Positions 5,584-9,060 of a stretch of DNA of 9,060 nucleotides are shown here, piece after piece. Numbering within the stretch: the stretch's first letter is position 1; each line of letters opens with the position of its first letter. Source of the DNA: DASQGA01 sp035535315 (GTDB lineage Bacteria; Actinomycetota; Thermoleophilia; Gaiellales; Gaiellaceae). A program made the position numbers and the translations under genes. The notes beneath the pieces were generated by a model, which made no database searches, was not told the origin of the DNA, and was given only the letters and a program-made list of their open reading frames with translations. The stretch covers positions 1-9,060 of the forward strand of contig DATLQD010000072.1 in NCBI GenBank assembly GCA_035535315.1, read 5' to 3'.

Positions 5584-7113
5584 ATGGGGACGCCTACACC
5601 TCTCGACCGGCTCGAGCATGCGATCGGTGAGGCGGCCGGTTCGCCGGTAACGCTCGAACGTCCGCGGGACCCTGCGCACGGCGACTACGCCACGAACGTC
5701 GCGCTTCAGGTCGCCGGGCAGCGGGGCCGCCCGCCGCTGGAGCTGGCGGAGGAGCTCGCGACATCGGCTGCGGACCTTCCCGGGGTCGCGTCTGCTTCTG
5801 CAGCAGCGCCCGGGTTCGTCAACCTGACGCTGGCTCCCGCGGTCTTCGGCGAGCTCCTGGACGAAATGTTGCAGGCAGGACGCGACTACGGAGGTGGCTC
5901 GGCGGCATCGCGGCCACAGCGGATCCAGGTCGAGATGGTCTCGGCGAACCCGACCGGCCCGATCACCGTCGCCGGCGGCCGAAACGGCGCCTACGGAGAC
6001 TCAGTCGCGCGCCTGCTCGAGTTCGCGGGCCACAAGGTCGAGCGCGAGTACTACTACAACGACGCGGGTGGTCAGATGGATCGCTTTCGGGCGTCCGTCG
6101 AGGCGCGTAGGAGGGGTGAGGAGCTTCCCGAGGAGGGCTACCAGGGCGCGTACATCGAAGACCTGGCTCGAGAGGAAGGAGACCCGGTCCCGGCCATGCT
6201 CGCTCGAATCGAGGCCACGCTCGAGCGCTTCCGCATCCACTTCGACAGCTGGGCGAAGCAGAGTGAGCTCGAGCACGCGCTGCCGGCGCTCCTGAAGCGC
6301 CTCGATACATACGAGAAGGACGGTGCTCTGTGGGTGCGGTCGACCGCCTACGGGGACGAGAAAGACCGTGTCCTCATCCGCTCGGCGGAGCGGAGCGGTC
6401 TCCCGACGTACGAGGCGGCCGACATCGCCTACCTGCGCGACAAGCTCGAGCGAGGGTTCGACCGCATCATCTACGTGCTCGGCGCTGACCATCATGGCGT
6501 CGAGGGGTGGTACGCGGTCGTGGCGAAGATGCTTGGGTACGACCCGTCGGCGGTCGAGGTGCTCCTTTACCAGCTCGTCCACCTCACGAAGGGCGACGAG
6601 CAGACCAAGATGTCGAAGCGCCGTGGCGACGTCGTCTTCCTCGAGGAGTTCATCGACGAAGTCGGAGTCGACGCCGCCAGGTGGTACCTCGTCCGCTCGA
6701 GCCCCGAGCAGTCGATGGAGATCGATCTCGACCTTGCCCGCGAGCGAAGCGTGAAGAACCCGGTCTTCTACGTCCAGTATGCGCATGCTCGGATCGCCGG
6801 GATCCTCAGGAACGCCGAGGGCGCAACCCCTGTGGCAGAACCTCCGGCCGAGCTCGCCCCGGAGGAGAGGGAGCTCGTGAAGCGGCTCGCGGACTATCCC
6901 CAGGTGGTGGCTGACGCGGTCGAGCGGAGGACCCCGCACGCCATTCCCACGTACGCGATCCGCGTGGCGGACGACTTCCATCGCTTCTATCACGAACACC
7001 GAGTCCTCGAGAGCGAGGCCGAGAGCTTTCGTCTCGGGCTCATCAGTGCGACCCAGAACGTGATCGCGCGCTCGCTCGACCTGATCGGGGTCGAGGCTCC
7101 CGACCGCATGTAG
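5584..7113 (+). CDS. argS: Arginyl-tRNA synthetase with an altered HIGH motif
   Basis: Class I synthetase that charges tRNA-Arg in the cytoplasm; 509 residues, a little short for the family (about 550-580). The N-terminal tRNA-binding domain is present (ERPRDPAHGDYATNVALQ, 25-42), followed by the Rossmann catalytic domain: EMVSANPTGP (117-126), EYYYNDAGGQM (155-165), ADHHGVEGWY (301-310), a KMSKRRGD loop (342-349), and a C-terminal DALR anticodon-binding domain ending FHRFYHEHRVL ... IGVEAPDRM. The odd point is the HIGH signature: where relatives read P-L-H-V-G-H-(G/A)-R, this one reads P-I-T-V-A-G-G-R (126-133), so both histidines (128, 131) are replaced. Flanking residues are canonical and in frame, so a simple indel error does not explain it. 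ATG 5584 follows a -10-like box by 7 nt with no Shine-Dalgarno. Annotation as ArgRS is firm; full activity is assumed, not shown. Confidence 0.95.
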   Translation: MGTPTPLDRLEHAIGEAAGSPVTLERPRDPAHGDYATNVALQVAGQRGRPPLELAEELATSAADLPGVASASAAAPGFVNLTLAPAVFGELLDEMLQAGRDYGGGSAASRPQRIQVEMVSANPTGPITVAGGRNGAYGDSVARLLEFAGHKVEREYYYNDAGGQMDRFRASVEARRRGEELPEEGYQGAYIEDLAREEGDPVPAMLARIEATLERFRIHFDSWAKQSELEHALPALLKRLDTYEKDGALWVRSTAYGDEKDRVLIRSAERSGLPTYEAADIAYLRDKLERGFDRIIYVLGADHHGVEGWYAVVAKMLGYDPSAVEVLLYQLVHLTKGDEQTKMSKRRGDVVFLEEFIDEVGVDAARWYLVRSSPEQSMEIDLDLARERSVKNPVFYVQYAHARIAGILRNAEGATPVAEPPAELAPEERELVKRLADYPQVVADAVERRTPHAIPTYAIRVADDFHRFYHEHRVLESEAESFRLGLISATQNVIARSLDLIGVEAPDRM

Positions 7114-7161
7114 CGCAGGGCTGCACGTCGAGGTCTTCCAGGACGTTACGAGGTCACACGA

Positions 7162-7554
7162 TCACGCAGCATTGGTGGGCGCATAGCGGTGGTGAAGGAT
7201 GAGTGCGTTGCCGTCCTGATCCTCGAAAATTGCCTGATGGCAGACACCGCTGTCGATGGTGTCGCCCTTGAACTTGACACCACGCGCCTCGAGCTCAGCG
7301 CGGGCAGCCGACACGTCATCGACGTGCAGTGCGATCGCCCCTCCGCTGGGCGCGAACTCCCGCCCGATCTTCGCGGAATCGATGACCTGGATCGTCAGGC
7401 TCCCGGTCTCGAACTCGCCCCCGAAATCATCCCGGTAGCGGGCCGAGCACGTTAGGCCGAGGATACCGCCATAGAACTCCTCGGCCTTCTTGAAGCTGGT
7501 GGTGGGCAGAAAGACGAAGTCAGTTCGCGTGATCAGGGGTCGTTCTGCATTCAT
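7162..7554 (-). CDS. VOC family (glyoxalase/bleomycin-resistance fold) protein
   Basis: A 130-residue single-module VOC protein. It shows the paired beta-alpha-beta-beta-beta pattern: TDFVFLPTTSFKKAEEFY and ILGL (11-34), GSLTIQVID (51-59), then IALHVDDVSAARAELEARGV (74-93) and HQAIFEDQDGNALILHHRY (106-124), the last matching the family's 'DPdGN-x-L' ending. Possible metal ligands are H77, H106, E111 and H121/H122; the first-strand position that often carries a histidine has D12 or T11, so glyoxalase I activity should not be assumed. Relatives include lyases, dioxygenases and drug-binding resistance proteins; the substrate here is unknown. The ATG at 7552-7554 is backed by a strong AGGAGG. It is convergent with argS (48 nt gap) and divergent from glpX. 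Confidence 0.93.
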   Translation of the reverse strand: MNAERPLITRTDFVFLPTTSFKKAEEFYGGILGLTCSARYRDDFGGEFETGSLTIQVIDSAKIGREFAPSGGAIALHVDDVSAARAELEARGVKFKGDTIDSGVCHQAIFEDQDGNALILHHRYAPTNAA

Positions 7555-7559
7555 GTTTG

Positions 7560-7565
7560 CCTCCT
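7560..7565 (-). promoter_or_regulatory. Strong Shine-Dalgarno of the VOC gene
   Basis: AGGAGG on the minus strand, 5 nt before the ATG. It is the only perfect Shine-Dalgarno in front of a gene in this window and fixes the start at 7554, although the frame is open far upstream antisense to glpX. Confidence 0.85.
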
Positions 7566-7592
7566 GTCGTGTGGTTTCAACCTCATCAGAGG

Positions 7593-7627
7593 GTTCCGGG
7601 ATGGCCGCTGCCCGCTCAGGCCGGAAC
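7593..7627. repeat. Inverted repeat in the VOC-glpX divergent intergenic region
   Basis: GTTCCGG (7593-7599) and CCGGAAC (7621-7627) form a 7-bp inverted repeat with a 21-nt spacer. Each arm is followed by the same heptamer GATGGCC (7600-7606 and 7628-7634). The region (7555-7734, 180 bp) otherwise shows no gene. An operator is possible; nothing proves it. Confidence 0.35.
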
Positions 7628-7734
7628 GATGGCCCAAGCTCGACATCGGGGGAGTTCACCGGTTGTCTTACCTGATCCGGGCGTCGTGGCGACGCTGCTT
7701 CGAGTCGGCAATTCCGCCTAGGATGACGCGGCGA

Positions 7735-8733
7735 ATGACCACCGGCACGCCCACGATTCCGGATCGGAACCTCGCGCTCGAGCTCGTCCGCGTCACGGAG
7801 GCGGCCTCGCTCGGCTCCGCCCGCTGGATCGGCCGGGGTGAGAAAGAGTCCGCCGACCAGGCCGCCGTCGATGCGATGCGTCACATGCTCCAGACGGTGA
7901 CGATGGCGGGCGTCGTCGTCATCGGCGAGGGCGAGAAGGACGAAGCGCCGATGCTCTACAACGGCGAGAAGATCGGGAACGGCGAGCCGCCCGAGGTGGA
8001 TGTCGCCGTCGACCCGCTCGAGGGGACGCGCCTCACGGCCCTCGGGCAGCCGAACGCGATCGCGGTGATCGCGGTCGCGGAGCGTGGGACCATGTTCTTC
8101 CCTGGGGCAGCGGTGTACATGGACAAGATCGCGTGCGGCGCTGAGATCGCCTCCGCGGTGGACATCACGGCCTCGCCGGAGGAGAACGTGCGCGGCGCGG
8201 CGGAGGCGAAGGGCGTCAAGCCGACTGACATCCGCGTCGTTGTGCTCGACCGGGAGCGGAACCAGGCGCTTATCCAGGGCCTGCGCGAGGCGGGGGCGCG
8301 GGTGCACCTGATCACGGACGGCGACGTCGCCCCGGCGATCGCAGCCGCTCGCTCCGCCTCCATCATCGACCTGATGATGGGGATCGGGGGCACCCCCGAG
8401 GGCGTCATCGCCGCCGCAGCCGTGAAGTGCCTCGGCGGCGCAGTCCAGGGGAAGCTTTGGCCAAGGAACGACGGGGAGCGCCAGGAGCTCGTCGCGGCCG
8501 GCTACGACCTGGATCGGGTGCTGACCACGACGGACCTGGTTGCGGGCGAGAATGTCTTCGTCGCGGCGACCGGCGTTACCGACGGCGCCCTCTTGCACGG
8601 GGTCCGCTACACGAAGGAAGGCGCTGTGACCGACTCGATCGTCATGCGATCACGCTCGGGCACGGTCCGTCGCGTGGAGGCTTATCACGCGTTCGAGAAG
8701 CTCTCTCTCTTTTCCGGCCGCGAATATCGCTAG
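7735..8733 (+). CDS. glpX: Fructose-1,6-bisphosphatase, class II (GlpX)
   Basis: Hydrolyses fructose-1,6-bisphosphate to fructose-6-phosphate, the committed step of gluconeogenesis; metal-dependent, cytoplasmic, 332 residues (family about 320-340). Signatures in order: NLALELVRVTEAASLGSARW (12-31), GEGEKDEAPML (65-74) and DPLEGT (93-98) forming the metal site of the Li-sensitive phosphatase fold, ITDGDVAPAI (193-202), MMGIGGTPEGV (214-224), and GGAVQGKLWPRND (234-246). Some class II enzymes also use sedoheptulose-1,7-bisphosphate. Start: two in-frame ATGs (7723 and 7735); the second is preferred because the family core begins soon after and TAGGAT at 7719-7724 could be a -10 box that would exclude the first ATG from the mRNA. 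Neither has a good Shine-Dalgarno. It is divergent from the VOC gene and faces the aldolase gene tail to tail, so the two enzymes that make and consume fructose-1,6-bisphosphate in gluconeogenesis are neighbours. Confidence 0.97.
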   Translation: MTTGTPTIPDRNLALELVRVTEAASLGSARWIGRGEKESADQAAVDAMRHMLQTVTMAGVVVIGEGEKDEAPMLYNGEKIGNGEPPEVDVAVDPLEGTRLTALGQPNAIAVIAVAERGTMFFPGAAVYMDKIACGAEIASAVDITASPEENVRGAAEAKGVKPTDIRVVVLDRERNQALIQGLREAGARVHLITDGDVAPAIAAARSASIIDLMMGIGGTPEGVIAAAAVKCLGGAVQGKLWPRNDGERQELVAAGYDLDRVLTTTDLVAGENVFVAATGVTDGALLHGVRYTKEGAVTDSIVMRSRSGTVRRVEAYHAFEKLSLFSGREYR

Positions 8734-8749
8734 CCGTAGACCGGCTCCG

Positions 8750-8907
8750 GACCGACACCTCGAATGGGAGGGGTGCTTCAACGTCCGCGACCTCGGCGGT
8801 CTGGGCACCCACGATGGCCGAACGACGAGCTGGGGCGCGCCAACCTCCGCTCGGGCAGCCTCGGCGGCGACGACCTTGCCGCCGTCCGGGCCCGTTTGCT
8901 TGCCTAG
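8750..8907 (+). pseudogene. Remnant of a tyrosine-protein phosphatase gene (Y_phosphatase3-like), frameshifted
   Basis: From 8750 one frame reads DRHLEWEGCFNVRDLGGLGT then HDGRTTSWGA, which matches the N-terminus of the tyrosine/serine phosphatase family whose hallmark is FNVRDLGG. Around 8834-8838 the similarity jumps by one base into another frame reading RANLRSGSLGG and DDLAAVRARLLA, corresponding to the next family block (GALVRSGSL-x-L), and then hits TAG at 8905-8907. No in-frame start codon precedes the fragment, and the catalytic HCxxGKDR loop and the rest of the roughly 250-residue domain are absent. It is therefore a decayed 5' fragment, truncated against the aldolase gene. A sequencing error could explain the frameshift but not the missing two-thirds. 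Confidence 0.78.
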
Positions 8908-9060
8908 GCCGCGACTGCGGCTTCCATCTCCTCCGAGTAGGAACCGGAGCGTGCCGCTCCGTTCAGGCGCGCCCGGTGGAGGTACGCTTCCTGGGCCGCG
9001 GCGACGTTGTCTTCCTTTCCGCGCCACGCCTTGAGGGCGGGCGCCTGGAGCGCGCGGCCG
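8904..9060 (-). CDS. Fructose-bisphosphate aldolase class I, C-terminal end (5' end outside window)
   Basis: The minus strand is open from the right edge (first full codon 9059-9057) to TAG at 8906-8904, giving 51 residues: GRALQAPALKAWRGKEDNV (start) then AAAQEAYLHRARLNGAARSG and a YSEEMEAAVAA tail. This matches the C-terminus of eukaryote-type class I aldolase (GRALQ-x-SALKAW-GK--N--AAQ----RA--N--A--GKY), including the phosphate-binding arginine of GRALQ. The Schiff-base lysine lies further upstream, outside the window. The enzyme cleaves or forms fructose-1,6-bisphosphate in the cytoplasm. It lacks a visible start because it is cut by the window edge, so only the protein tail is seen. It converges on glpX, with the phosphatase remnant between; its stop codon shares the CTAG at 8904-8907 with the remnant's stop. 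Confidence 0.9.
   Translation of the reverse strand, partial: GRALQAPALKAWRGKEDNVAAAQEAYLHRARLNGAARSGSYSEEMEAAVAA

Noticed and set aside
7129..7155. Direct repeat CGAGGTC (7129-7135 and 7149-7155) between argS and the VOC gene
   Set aside because: Only 7 bp, and CGAGGTC-like words are very frequent in this genome; no third copy and no hairpin.
7555..8598. N-terminal extension of the VOC reading frame across glpX on the minus strand
   Set aside because: It is the antisense shadow of glpX; the strong AGGAGG and ATG at 7554 mark the true start.
8698..8714. CT-rich run at the end of glpX as a possible terminator tract
   Set aside because: It lies inside the coding sequence and no stem precedes it.
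8650..9027. Minus-strand 125-codon open frame across the glpX end and the right edge
   Set aside because: Low-complexity Arg/Gly/Pro sequence; a neighbouring minus frame clearly encodes the class I aldolase C-terminus instead.
1..9060. CRISPR array, IS element, tRNA, rRNA or defence island
   Set aside because: No spaced repeats, transposase motifs, terminal inverted repeats, tRNA-like cloverleaf or known defence protein families were seen; the gene content is housekeeping.

Overview
The window is GC-rich, densely packed bacterial chromosome carrying housekeeping genes, with no sign of a mobile element, prophage, CRISPR array or tRNA/rRNA. Codon bias, several probable leaderless start sites, GTG/TTG starts, an actinobacterial-looking lipoprotein, and an ECF sigma factor suggest a high-GC actinobacterium. 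Protein flavour (a TIM with a shortened segment, tpiA overlapping gpmI, class I aldolase, GlpX phosphatase) makes me think of the Thermoleophilia (Gaiellales/Solirubrobacterales), but that is inference from memory and not proven by the sequence.

Layout. 1-1744 (+): the 3' end of tpiA, overlapped by complete gpmI, i.e. the tail of a lower-glycolysis operon. 1768-3320 (+): an ECF sigma factor, then a secreted lipoprotein of unknown function with an ECF-type promoter just upstream. 3333-4061 (-): a YfcE/MJ0936-like metallophosphoesterase, convergent with the lipoprotein and divergent from an integral-membrane M48 (Ste24-like) zinc protease at 4092-5303 (+). 5275-5565 (-): a small DUF3467 protein, overlapping the protease tail to tail and divergent from argS (5584-7113, +). 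7162-7554 (-): a VOC/glyoxalase-fold protein. 7735-8733 (+): glpX, class II fructose-1,6-bisphosphatase. 8750-8907 (+): a broken piece of a tyrosine phosphatase gene. 8904-9060 (-): the 3' end of a class I fructose-bisphosphate aldolase gene running out of the window.

How the genes work together. Four genes belong to central carbon metabolism: tpiA and gpmI at one end, glpX and class I aldolase at the other. Aldolase, TIM and GlpX together cover the triose-phosphate to fructose-6-phosphate section of gluconeogenesis. The sigma factor and lipoprotein look like a small regulatory unit. No gap without a gene exceeds about 180 bp.

Most notable points: (1) the arginyl-tRNA synthetase has an otherwise canonical active-site segment but its HIGH motif reads T-V-A-G, with both histidines missing; (2) the two closely spaced divergent start codons of argS and the DUF3467 gene have overlapping -10-like elements and no room for leaders; (3) an ECF-type promoter embedded in a palindrome precedes the lipoprotein and predicts a leaderless mRNA; (4) a frameshifted phosphatase remnant ends at a CTAG that supplies stop codons on both strands. 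I see no clear new multi-gene system here.
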